Shown one piece after another: positions 37,047 through 44,734 of a DNA stretch of 64,000 nucleotides (its first letter is position 1; every line of letters begins with the position of its first letter). This stretch comes from Brucella tritici (GTDB taxonomy: Bacteria > Pseudomonadota > Alphaproteobacteria > Rhizobiales > Rhizobiaceae), in the NCBI RefSeq assembly GCF_008932295.1, contig NZ_WBWA01000003.1, positions 62,001 through 126,000 on the forward strand, written 5' to 3'. The translations under genes and the position numbers were made by a program. The notes under the pieces are model-generated. The model was not told where the DNA came from. It saw only the letters and a list, made by a program, of their open reading frames with translations, and searched no databases.

Positions 37047-38330
37047 ATGAGTTCCGACAGCTTTGCCGTATGTCCGCACAACATTGCGGACGGCCTCCAC
37101 CATCAGGGCGTGCGGCGTCGGTTCAATCTCACCCGATGCGACAGCCGGATAAAGCGTACCCAGATACTGGCTGATCATCGTTTCCGGTATCTTGCGCCCT
37201 TCCAGACGCTTCAAAAGTGCATCCACAGCAGCGGTTGCCACCGGATGCGGCCAGTAATAGCGGATGCGGTCGCTATAGGAGAAATGGCGTTGCAGACGCA
37301 GTTCTTCTGCATCGCCATGGTAGTATTTTTCCCAGTTCTTCGGCTCGGCCAGAAGCAGTGCTTCCATCTTGCCGCGCAGGGTTTCTTCTTCCGGCAGCTT
37401 GTCGAGGAAAGCCGCAATCTGGTCGAGACCGTAAAGCGCCTCGCGCAGTGCAAAAGTCAGGCCGGGGCCGACTTTCAGAATGGCGAAGCCGTCGTGAACG
37501 AGATCGGAAAGCGCTTCCACCGGCTGATAATCGGTCGAATGTGCTTCAAAGACGAATTGCGGCATTTCGCTGAGAACGCCGCTCAGCGCCGTCGCCTTTT
37601 CGCTGTTGTAGAAGACCACATTCTCGTTGCCGAATTCGACGCCCGGCTGCACCACAACGCCGATGGCGCGGGCAAAGGCGTCTTCCAGTCCAAGTGCTGC
37701 GAAAGCCTTGCGGTGAATGGCGACTGTCTCGACCGCCGCGCCCGGCTTGGTCAGTTCCAGCTCTTCGATTTCTTCCATCGCACCGCCGGGAATCGGCACT
37801 TCAGTGCCGATGATATAAACCGGCAGGTCGTATCCGGCTTCACGGGCCGCAGCTTCGGAAACCTTGGCCAGACGCGCGGCGCGCTCGGCGGTCACGGCAT
37901 CAGGCAGTGCAACCGGTTCGCCAGCGCAACCCATCGACGTGTCGAGATGGATCTTGGTGAAGCCTGCGCGCACGAAGGCGTCGATCATGACATCCGATTT
38001 CAGCAGGGCTTCTTCGGCAGGCAGATGCTTCCACGGGTTCGGACCGAGATGGTCGCCACCCAGAATGAGCCGCTTGGTGTCGAAGCCGACGCGAGCCGCA
38101 ATATCTTCCACAAAGCGGCGGAAGTCGGCAGGCGTCATGCCCGTATAGCCGCCGTCCTGATTGACCTGATTGCAGGTGGCCTCGATCAGCACGTCCGTGC
38201 TGGTCGCGATGCCTTCAAGAAGAGCGGCCTCAATCACCAGAGGATGCGCAGAGCAGATCGACGTGATGCCGCCGCGAGTTCCGCTGGCGTAACGTGCGGG
38301 AAGTGCGCTCAGAACGTTCGTGCTGCTCAT
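37044..38330 (-). CDS. gatZ: GatZ/KbaZ-like protein, probable tagatose 6-phosphate 4-epimerase
   Basis: The protein has 428 residues and belongs to the family once called the non-catalytic subunit of tagatose-bisphosphate aldolase. Stand-alone members in Agrobacterium have been reported to be tagatose 6-phosphate 4-epimerases, giving fructose 6-phosphate; I infer that role because no GatY/KbaY aldolase partner is present. It is a TIM barrel: GGDHLGPNPW, DTSMGCAGEP, YIIGTEVPIPGG and VFEAHSTDYQP segments carry the metal and phosphate ligands. It overlaps the upstream kinase gene by four bases. Its TAG stop lies within a repeat element. Confidence 0.88.
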   Translation of the reverse strand: MSSTNVLSALPARYASGTRGGITSICSAHPLVIEAALLEGIATSTDVLIEATCNQVNQDGGYTGMTPADFRRFVEDIAARVGFDTKRLILGGDHLGPNPWKHLPAEEALLKSDVMIDAFVRAGFTKIHLDTSMGCAGEPVALPDAVTAERAARLAKVSEAAAREAGYDLPVYIIGTEVPIPGGAMEEIEELELTKPGAAVETVAIHRKAFAALGLEDAFARAIGVVVQPGVEFGNENVVFYNSEKATALSGVLSEMPQFVFEAHSTDYQPVEALSDLVHDGFAILKVGPGLTFALREALYGLDQIAAFLDKLPEEETLRGKMEALLLAEPKNWEKYYHGDAEELRLQRHFSYSDRIRYYWPHPVATAAVDALLKRLEGRKIPETMISQYLGTLYPAVASGEIEPTPHALMVEAVRNVVRTYGKAVGTH

Positions 38331-39274
38331 GCTGGAACTCCGTTTTTCTGAAGGAAGGCTTCAATTTCGGCCATGGTCGAGGTGCCCTCCATCGGCCCTT
38401 TGACACCAACGGCGCGTGCGCCGGTGGCGTTGGCGATGACCAGAGCTTCCTTCGGGGCCATGTCGCGCAGCCAGCAGGTGACAAATGCCGCGCCAAAACT
38501 GTCGCCTGCTCCGGTTGGGTCGATTTCATCGACCTTGAAAGCAGGTGCGAAAACTTCGCCAGACTGGTCGAAATAGCTTGCGCCTTTAGCGCCGCGCTTG
38601 ATCACAACGGCTTTGATACCGCGGGCCAGCAGTTCTTTCACAGCAGCCTTTTCCTCGGTCGCCTTGGTGAAGAGGAAAATTTCCGGGCCGCTTGGCATGA
38701 ACAGATCGGTGTTTTCCAGCGCATGGGCCAGTGCCTGGCGCATGCCCGGCAATTCCAGCATTTCCTTGCGGATATTCGGGTCGAAGGACACTGTGCCGCC
38801 CTTCGCCTTGATGCGGATTGTCGCCTCGTGGATCGCCGAAACAATGCCGTCGGAGAACAGGGCAGAACCCATGATGTGCAGGTGATCGGCGGTCTCGATC
38901 AGCTTTTCAGCTTCCGGTGTCAGGCCGATGGCGCTGCATGCGCTGTGCTTGATATTGAAGATGAAATCGCGATTGCCATCGGGGCGATAACGCACGAAGG
39001 CGCTGCCGGTGGCGGCTGTCGGATGTACGCCAATGGCCGAAACATCCACGCCGTCTTTTTGCAGGCGCTCGACATTGAGTGCGCCGAAATCGTCATTGCC
39101 GACTGCACTGACCATGCCGCAAGGCTGGCCCATTTTGGCCGCCTGATCGATGAAGATCGCAGGCGCGCCGGAAGCGAACGGGCCGATCAACGGGATGGCA
39201 GACTTGAAACCGTTGCCAGTTTCCACGGCCATGATCTCGACGACGATTTCACCGATGGTGATGATCGTTTTCAT
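38327..39274 (-). CDS. PfkB-family sugar kinase (probable tagatose kinase)
   Basis: The protein has 315 residues from this start. The GAGD motif in DPTGAGDSF carries the catalytic aspartate, and the N-terminal GPFASGAPAIFIDQAAKMGQP matches the PfkB sugar-binding region. The neighbouring GatZ-like protein acts on tagatose 6-phosphate in related species, so the kinase probably phosphorylates D-tagatose or a similar ketohexose. The start is uncertain: GTG at 39283 or ATG at 39274; I prefer the ATG, though neither has a clear ribosome-binding site. It follows the permease gene closely. Confidence 0.86.
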   Translation of the reverse strand: MKTIITIGEIVVEIMAVETGNGFKSAIPLIGPFASGAPAIFIDQAAKMGQPCGMVSAVGNDDFGALNVERLQKDGVDVSAIGVHPTAATGSAFVRYRPDGNRDFIFNIKHSACSAIGLTPEAEKLIETADHLHIMGSALFSDGIVSAIHEATIRIKAKGGTVSFDPNIRKEMLELPGMRQALAHALENTDLFMPSGPEIFLFTKATEEKAAVKELLARGIKAVVIKRGAKGASYFDQSGEVFAPAFKVDEIDPTGAGDSFGAAFVTCWLRDMAPKEALVIANATGARAVGVKGPMEGTSTMAEIEAFLQKNGVPA

Positions 39275-39288
39275 AAGCTGCACCGCGA

Positions 39289-40284
39289 TTACGTACGAAC
39301 GGATTTCGAGCGCACATCGAGCCAGACCGCGACCAGAATGACCACGCCCTTGACGATGAGCTGATAGAAGTAAGGCACCGACAGCATATTCATGCCGTTA
39401 TTGATGACACCGATGATAAGCGCGCCGAGAATGGTGCCGACCATGGTGCCGACGCCGCCAGCAAGCGAGGTGCCGCCCAGCACGACCGCCGCAATGGCGT
39501 CGAGTTCGTAGCCCATGCCCGCATTGGTCTGCGCCGAGGACAGACGCGACGACAGGAGAATGCCGCTGATCGCCGCCATGACGCCCGAAAGCATGAAGAC
39601 GATGATCTTGATGCGATCGACGCGGATGCCCGAATAGATCGCCGCTTCCTTGTTGCCGCCCGACAGATAGATACGGCGGCCGAAAACGGTCTTCGACAGC
39701 AGGATATAGTTGAAGATGAACAGGACGCCGACAATCCAGATGATGATCGGCAGGCCGAGCCAGTTTTCCGAACCGATGGCGAGCCATGTGTCGTTTTCGA
39801 TGATTTCAGGTGCACCATTGGTCGGCAGGCTGACCATGCCGCGATAGATGCCCATCGTCGCAACGGTCACGATGAAGGATGGCAGCATCAGCTTTGCCGA
39901 AAGCACACCATTCAGCCCGCCCATGATGGCGCCCGCCGCAAGCGTGAAAACAACAGTCGGTACGAAGCCGAAGCCCATGGCAAAGGCTTGCGCCGCCACC
40001 ATGCCGGAAACCGCGATGATCGAACCGATGGACAGGTCGATTTCACCGAGCAGGATCACATAGGTCATGCCGTAGGCGGCAACGGCGATCACCGCCACCT
40101 GCTGCATGATGTTCATGAAGTTGTTGAAGGCGAGAAAGCGCGGGTTCAACACCGCGAAGACCACGCAGAGCACGGCCAGCGAGATGATGATGCCGCCATA
40201 TTGGCGGATCAGCGGGGAGCTGAAAAGCGAACGGCGGACTTCCGCGTCCACGGCTTTCTTCTGAAGATTTTGTGCGTTGCTCAT
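39289..40284 (-). CDS. Ribose-type ABC transporter permease
   Basis: The protein has 331 residues with eight to ten membrane helices and the branched-chain/ribose permease form of RbsC. VLLGEIDLSIGSIIAVSGMVAA and AAVVLGGTSLAGGVGTMVGTILGAL are the diagnostic segments of the family. It pairs with the double-ATPase protein encoded immediately upstream, overlapping it by four bases, and probably forms a homodimeric channel for a monosaccharide. Confidence 0.93.
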   Translation of the reverse strand: MSNAQNLQKKAVDAEVRRSLFSSPLIRQYGGIIISLAVLCVVFAVLNPRFLAFNNFMNIMQQVAVIAVAAYGMTYVILLGEIDLSIGSIIAVSGMVAAQAFAMGFGFVPTVVFTLAAGAIMGGLNGVLSAKLMLPSFIVTVATMGIYRGMVSLPTNGAPEIIENDTWLAIGSENWLGLPIIIWIVGVLFIFNYILLSKTVFGRRIYLSGGNKEAAIYSGIRVDRIKIIVFMLSGVMAAISGILLSSRLSSAQTNAGMGYELDAIAAVVLGGTSLAGGVGTMVGTILGALIIGVINNGMNMLSVPYFYQLIVKGVVILVAVWLDVRSKSVRT

Positions 40285-41825
40285 ATGTGCATTCCTGCTG
40301 CGTAGCTCATGACGGTTTCGGGCGTGAGGCCATCGGCATCGACAATGGCAGCGACATGCTTGTTATGCATGACGGCCACGCGGTCGCTGAGACCCAGCAC
40401 TTCCGGCAGTTCGGAGGAAACCATCAGGATCGCCGCGCCATTGGCGGCAAGTTCACGGATGATGCGATAGATTTCGAATTTCGCGCCAACGTCAACACCG
40501 CGCGTCGGCTCGTCGAGAATGAGGATGCGCGGCTTTGTCTGCAGCCACTTTGCCAGCACGATCTTCTGCTGGTTGCCGCCGCTGAGCGATCCGGCAACCG
40601 TGTCGATGGATGCTGTCTTGATGGCCAGACGCAGCACTTCCGCCTTGGCAGCGGAGCGCTCTGCTCTGGAGCGCATCAGGCCGAAAGGCCCCGCCAGCTG
40701 TCCAAGCCCAACCATGTTGATGTTGCGCTCAACGCTATGCGGAAGAACAAGACCTTCTTCCTTGCGGTTCTCGGTCACGAAAGCAATGCCGTTGCGAATA
40801 GCATCGGTCGGTGAGGAAAGCGTGATGACTTCGCCGTCGAGCTTGATCTCACCCGTGGGCCGCAGCATCCCGAACAATGCCTTCATCACGTCCGAACGGC
40901 CAGAACCGACCAGTCCGAACAGCCCCAGAACTTCGCCCGGCTTCACATCGATGGTGACGTCATGGAATTTGCCCGGCACGGAGAGGTTCTTCGTCGCCAG
41001 AATCGGCGGAACATTTTCCGAAGGGCGCGGCGCTTCACGTGGCGGGTAGATATCGTTCATCTCACGACCGACCATCAGCGCGATCAGACGGTCGATGCTG
41101 GTCTCGCTCTTTTCGGCGGTCGTGACATATTCGCCATCGCGGACAACCGTAATGTCGTCGGAAAGCCGCATGATTTCTTCCATGCGGTGCGAAATATAGA
41201 TGACGGCAGTGCCCTTCGCTTTCAGCCGCTCGATGATCGAAAACAGAATTTCAGCTTCGCTATCGGACAGCGACGAGGTCGGCTCATCCAGAATGACGAT
41301 GTCAGCAGGCTGGCTCAATCCCTTGGCGATTTCGACGAGCTGGCGCTGGGCAATCGAAAGATCGCCGACCTTTGCACGCGCATCGACAGGCAGGCCAAGC
41401 TCATCAATGAGCTTGTCGGCAGCGGCGTTCAGTTCGCGCTCCCGCACAAACCCGAAGCGGCTTGGCTCGTGGTTCGCGAAAATATTCTCGGCAACGGTCA
41501 GGTTGCGGGAGAGGCTCAATTCCTGAAAGACGATGGCGATGCCACTGGCACGCGCGTCGCGCGGGTTCTTCGGCGCATAGGCCTCACCTTTGAGCAAGAT
41601 GGTGCCGGATGTTGGCTTGAACACGCCGGCCAGAATCTTCATCAGCGTGGATTTGCCGGCGCCGTTTTCGCCGAGCAGCGTATGCACGCGACCACGACGC
41701 ACCGTCAGGTTCATGCGCTTCAGCGCGATGACCGGGCCGAAGGATTTCGCGACATCGCGAATTTCAAGAACCGTATCCGGCGTGGCTTCTCGTTCGGATC
41801 TGGTGGCTGTCTCGGTATCTGTCAC
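40281..41825 (-). CDS. Ribose-type ABC transporter ATPase (two ATPase domains)
   Basis: The protein has about 514 residues with two ABC domains in one chain, like RbsA. The first domain has GENGAGKSTLMK and a degenerate signature (LSIAQRQLVEIAKGLS). The second has GLVGSGRSDVMKALFG with a degenerate Walker A but an intact LSGGNQQKIVLAKWL signature, as usual in this family. The start is probably GTG at 41825, with GGAGG eight bases upstream; a GTG at 41840 is an alternative. A gap of about 175 bp with a GC-rich hairpin separates it from the binding-protein gene. Confidence 0.92.
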   Translation of the reverse strand: MTDTETATRSEREATPDTVLEIRDVAKSFGPVIALKRMNLTVRRGRVHTLLGENGAGKSTLMKILAGVFKPTSGTILLKGEAYAPKNPRDARASGIAIVFQELSLSRNLTVAENIFANHEPSRFGFVRERELNAAADKLIDELGLPVDARAKVGDLSIAQRQLVEIAKGLSQPADIVILDEPTSSLSDSEAEILFSIIERLKAKGTAVIYISHRMEEIMRLSDDITVVRDGEYVTTAEKSETSIDRLIALMVGREMNDIYPPREAPRPSENVPPILATKNLSVPGKFHDVTIDVKPGEVLGLFGLVGSGRSDVMKALFGMLRPTGEIKLDGEVITLSSPTDAIRNGIAFVTENRKEEGLVLPHSVERNINMVGLGQLAGPFGLMRSRAERSAAKAEVLRLAIKTASIDTVAGSLSGGNQQKIVLAKWLQTKPRILILDEPTRGVDVGAKFEIYRIIRELAANGAAILMVSSELPEVLGLSDRVAVMHNKHVAAIVDADGLTPETVMSYAAGMHI

Positions 41826-41911
41826 TTTGGGGGCCTCCACTCTCCGTTATTCAGTTCCGCAGGCGGATTTTAAGATTGATCGCGAGCGAAGTCTGCAATT
41901 CAAAAAGGGTT

Positions 41912-41951
41912 GCGGCGGCGGCAAGGCGCGTGGTGTTCGCCGGGCCGCCGC
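41912..41951 (-). terminator. Attenuating hairpin after the binding-protein gene
   Basis: GCGGCGGC (41912-41919) pairs with GCCGCCGC (41944-41951). It lies between the binding-protein and ATPase genes. Such hairpins commonly protect the upstream message and give more binding protein than transporter. Confidence 0.5.
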
Positions 41952-42001
41952 ACGCAGATAGGAAACAGCAACTGGGAGGAGTGTCGCTGTTTCACGCGGT
42001 G

Positions 42002-42904
42002 TTACTTGGTTTCGCCGTCCTTGGTGACGACGCCCGGAACGATCGGCTGCTTGGCAGGCACTTCCTCGCCCTTGATAACCTTGGCAGCGGTTTCAACCGC
42101 GACCTTGCCCATCTGGTCCGGGTACTGCGCAATAACGCCGACCATGATCGGGTCGTTCTTCACGGCGTTACGGGCTTCTTCCATACCGTCGAAGCCGATC
42201 ACCTTGACCTGGTTTTCGAGCTTGGCCGACTTTACTGCCGAGGCAGCGGCCAATGCGGCATCGTCACCGAAGCCGAAGATGCCGACGATATCCGGATTGG
42301 CCTGAAGGATGTTCTGGGCAGCCGAAAGAGCTTCTGGACGGGTGATGCCCGGCTGGATCGCCACGATCTTGATGTCCGGATATTTGGCGATGCCCTTCTT
42401 GAAGCCTTCAATACGATCAACGACCGACTGAACCGTCGGGTAATCGATCACGGCGACGTTGCCCTTCTCGCCGATGGACTTTGCCATCAGTTCGGCAGCC
42501 TTTTCGCCGCCTGCGAAGTTGTCCGTGCCCACAAAGGAAGTCACATCGACATTGTTGGCCGGAACGTCGACGGTGATGACCTTGATGCCAGCCTTTTCAG
42601 CCTTGTTGATGGCCGAGCGGACGCCCTTGCTGTCAACCGGCGAAATGATGATGACATCGACGCCCTTGGTGATGAAATCTTCCACATCGGCGAGCTGCTT
42701 GCTCAAATCCTGATTGGCGATGGAGACTTCCAGCGGCACATTCTCTGCCTGCGCTTCCTTCTTCATCGCGTCTGCGAGCGAGATGTAGAAAGGATGCTGC
42801 TGGGTCAGAAGCGATGCGCCGATGCCTTCGGCAGATGCAGCACCTGCCATCATGGCCAGGGCTACGCCGGAAAAGAGAATACGGCTGAGCGATTTGCGAA
42901 ACAT
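42002..42904 (-). CDS. Sugar ABC transporter binding protein (RbsB type)
   Basis: The protein has 300 residues. A signal peptide (about 1-25, ending GAASAEG) precedes a type I periplasmic binding fold like RbsB, with the ligand-contacting segments LLTQQHPFYISLADAMKKEAQ, IISPVDSKG and GFGDDAALAAASAVKS. It captures a monosaccharide in the periplasm for the permease downstream. The start follows GGAGGAA. It is the first gene of the operon, facing the LacI regulator gene. Confidence 0.93.
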   Translation of the reverse strand: MFRKSLSRILFSGVALAMMAGAASAEGIGASLLTQQHPFYISLADAMKKEAQAENVPLEVSIANQDLSKQLADVEDFITKGVDVIIISPVDSKGVRSAINKAEKAGIKVITVDVPANNVDVTSFVGTDNFAGGEKAAELMAKSIGEKGNVAVIDYPTVQSVVDRIEGFKKGIAKYPDIKIVAIQPGITRPEALSAAQNILQANPDIVGIFGFGDDAALAAASAVKSAKLENQVKVIGFDGMEEARNAVKNDPIMVGVIAQYPDQMGKVAVETAAKVIKGEEVPAKQPIVPGVVTKDGETK

Positions 42905-43280
42905 GATTTCCTCCGAATGACCGGCGCTCGCCGGGACGTCCTTCTATGGGACATGAACAACGGTTTTCCTGCTGGTTCGTTAGTTGTCGCCAACTGCAAA
43001 CCTCCCGAAGGGCAGGGCCTTCAGCCCATGATTGAGCTCCCCTAGACATGCTAGAGCTTGTTCAGCGTGTCAATATAAAATTTTTCACGTGTAAAAATTA
43101 TAACGATTGAATTTGGGCACGCGACGCGGGCGTGAGCTATAGAAAAGAGGTGAAGGCGTGGGCTGTTGATCACTGATGCGCTGAAATTTGTTGCTTCTGA
43201 GCGGAAATAAATTTACGCATGAAAAGAAAAGTGGGTGACACCGAAAAATCACTTCGATACCCCAGTGGGAAAAGCAGGGC
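42905..43280. other. Divergent control region of the sugar operon
   Basis: This 376-bp region separates the sugar operon from its probable LacI regulator. It holds a palindromic site at 43081-43097. No gene is supported; the 42905-43050 part is transcribed leader. Confidence 0.6.
43081..43097. promoter_or_regulatory. Candidate LacI-type operator
   Basis: TTTTTCACGTGTAAAAA has CACGTG at its centre with near-symmetric T/A arms. It sits in the divergent region between the binding-protein gene and the LacI regulator and fits the CG-centred palindromes of this family. Confidence 0.55.
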
Positions 43281-44312
43281 ATGACCGAACAGAAGATCAG
43301 GACGATGGAAGAGTTCGCGGCGGCAAGCGGATTGTCTCGTCCTACGGTCTCGAAATATTTCGACAATCCTGAAAGCGTGAAGCCTTCCACGCGGGCTCGT
43401 ATCGAAAAGGCGCTGAAAGACTATAATTATCAGCCCAACATTTTTGCAGTCAGTCTCAATCGCAAGAAGCCGAAGAACATCGGCGTTATCGTTCCGCATA
43501 TATCCGATCCCTTCTACGCGGAGATCATTCGCCAGATCGAGATGCGCTGTCTGGCGGAGGGCTACTGGACCATCGTGCTGTCATCTCATGGTGACAGAAA
43601 ACTCGAAGCGCGGGCGATGCGCACGTTGATGTCTCTCAAGATTGCGGGTGTTCTGATGGCCCCGCTCGGTTTCGATACCGATGAGAAGCTTCTTTCCAGT
43701 CTGTCGAACTCGACACCTGCGGTCTTCCTGGACAGCCGCATCAGCGATGACCAGCCGTTCGTCGGCACGGATAATCGCCAGAGCATAGGGAATATCACCG
43801 AATATCTTTATCGAACGGGGGAACACCCCTGCTTCCTCGAAATGCCGGCGGTAAACCAGAATGCGCTGGAGCGGCGTTCGGCCTATATCGAAACGATGGA
43901 AAGGCTTGGCGTTGAACCGATCATCCTTCCCATAGAAGCAAAGAACTGGAATTTCGAGGAACTGGGCTATCAGGAGGCGGGCCGGATTTTTGATCGCGGC
44001 GGCTTTCCGACGCGCACGGTCCTGTGTGCCAATGATCGTCTGGCTTTCGGCGTAATTTCCGCGGCATTCGAGCGTCGGCGCCATGTCGGGCGTGAAGAGG
44101 GCTGCGATCTTCGCGTCGCCGGTCATGACGACCATCCTCTTAGCCGCTTCACCTGTCCGCCGCTGACGACGGTTGCGCAGGACTATCGGCAAATTGCGCA
44201 TTTGGGTCTCGATATGCTTTTTTCGCGGATCAATGCGCAGGAAAGCGGGGCGGCAGTCGAGAAGGAAATACGCCGTCTCGATAGCCACCTCATCATGCGC
44301 GGTTCTGCGTGA
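43281..44312 (+). CDS. LacI-family regulator of the sugar operon
   Basis: The protein has 343 residues with the LacI HTH at about 8-55 (MEEFAAASGLSRPTVSKYFDNPESVKPSTRARIEKAL) and a sugar-sensing domain after it (IGVIVPHISDPFYAEIIRQIE, then LCANDRLAFGVISAA). The hinge helix normally reads YxPNxxARxL; here it is YQPNIFAVSLN, a modest departure. It is divergent from the tagatose-type transport and catabolism operon, so it very probably represses that operon. GGGAAAAGCAGGGC precedes the start, an untidy ribosome-binding site. Confidence 0.92.
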   Translation: MTEQKIRTMEEFAAASGLSRPTVSKYFDNPESVKPSTRARIEKALKDYNYQPNIFAVSLNRKKPKNIGVIVPHISDPFYAEIIRQIEMRCLAEGYWTIVLSSHGDRKLEARAMRTLMSLKIAGVLMAPLGFDTDEKLLSSLSNSTPAVFLDSRISDDQPFVGTDNRQSIGNITEYLYRTGEHPCFLEMPAVNQNALERRSAYIETMERLGVEPIILPIEAKNWNFEELGYQEAGRIFDRGGFPTRTVLCANDRLAFGVISAAFERRRHVGREEGCDLRVAGHDDHPLSRFTCPPLTTVAQDYRQIAHLGLDMLFSRINAQESGAAVEKEIRRLDSHLIMRGSA

Positions 44313-44734
44313 TGCCGCTAAAAAGCCTCCTGAAAGCCGGAATACACACAGTTTTGCCATGCGCTCGCCGCAATTGACGAGCGAAAATATGCATATTCCG
44401 GCACCGTTTTACGTCTTTTGACGGCCCAAAGCCCCTTTCCTGCACTCTGCCTTAATCAAGGATGGCGCTCGAATGGAGGTCAGTCCCTTTCGATCTTTCC
44501 CGCGAAAGAATTACTCTGCCGCTCCCTAGATTTTTTCCATGCTCGCCTATGTGGATATGTAGGCAGCATGGAGTTGTGCGGCACACGGATTGCCGCAAGA
44601 CTTGCAACCTATATCTGGCCATATCTGGCCATATCTGGCCATATCTGGATTGCCTCGAAATTGGTGAGCGGTTAATCCGCCCGGCTTCTCTGCACATATG
44701 ATGGGATGCCGTTTATGCTGGAAGGGGTAATGTC
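44313..44734. other. Intergenic region before the glucose dehydrogenase
   Basis: This 422-bp gap has no supported gene. It contains a ten-base tandem repeat at 44611-44648 and a GAAGGGG ribosome-binding site at 44721-44727. Short open frames on both strands across the repeat look accidental. Confidence 0.6.
44611..44648. repeat. Ten-base tandem repeat ATATCTGGCC
   Basis: Three exact copies (44611-44640) are followed by a partial fourth (ATATCTGG). The repeat lies about 90 bases before the glucose dehydrogenase start. Its period of one helical turn could affect promoter geometry if the copy number varies. Confidence 0.9.

Noticed and set aside
37047-38351. A 434-codon open frame antisense to the GatZ-like gene
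   Set aside because: No motif, no ribosome-binding site; the minus-strand gene has strong family character and operon context.
44611-44648. CRISPR array
   Set aside because: The repeats are contiguous ten-base units with no spacers.
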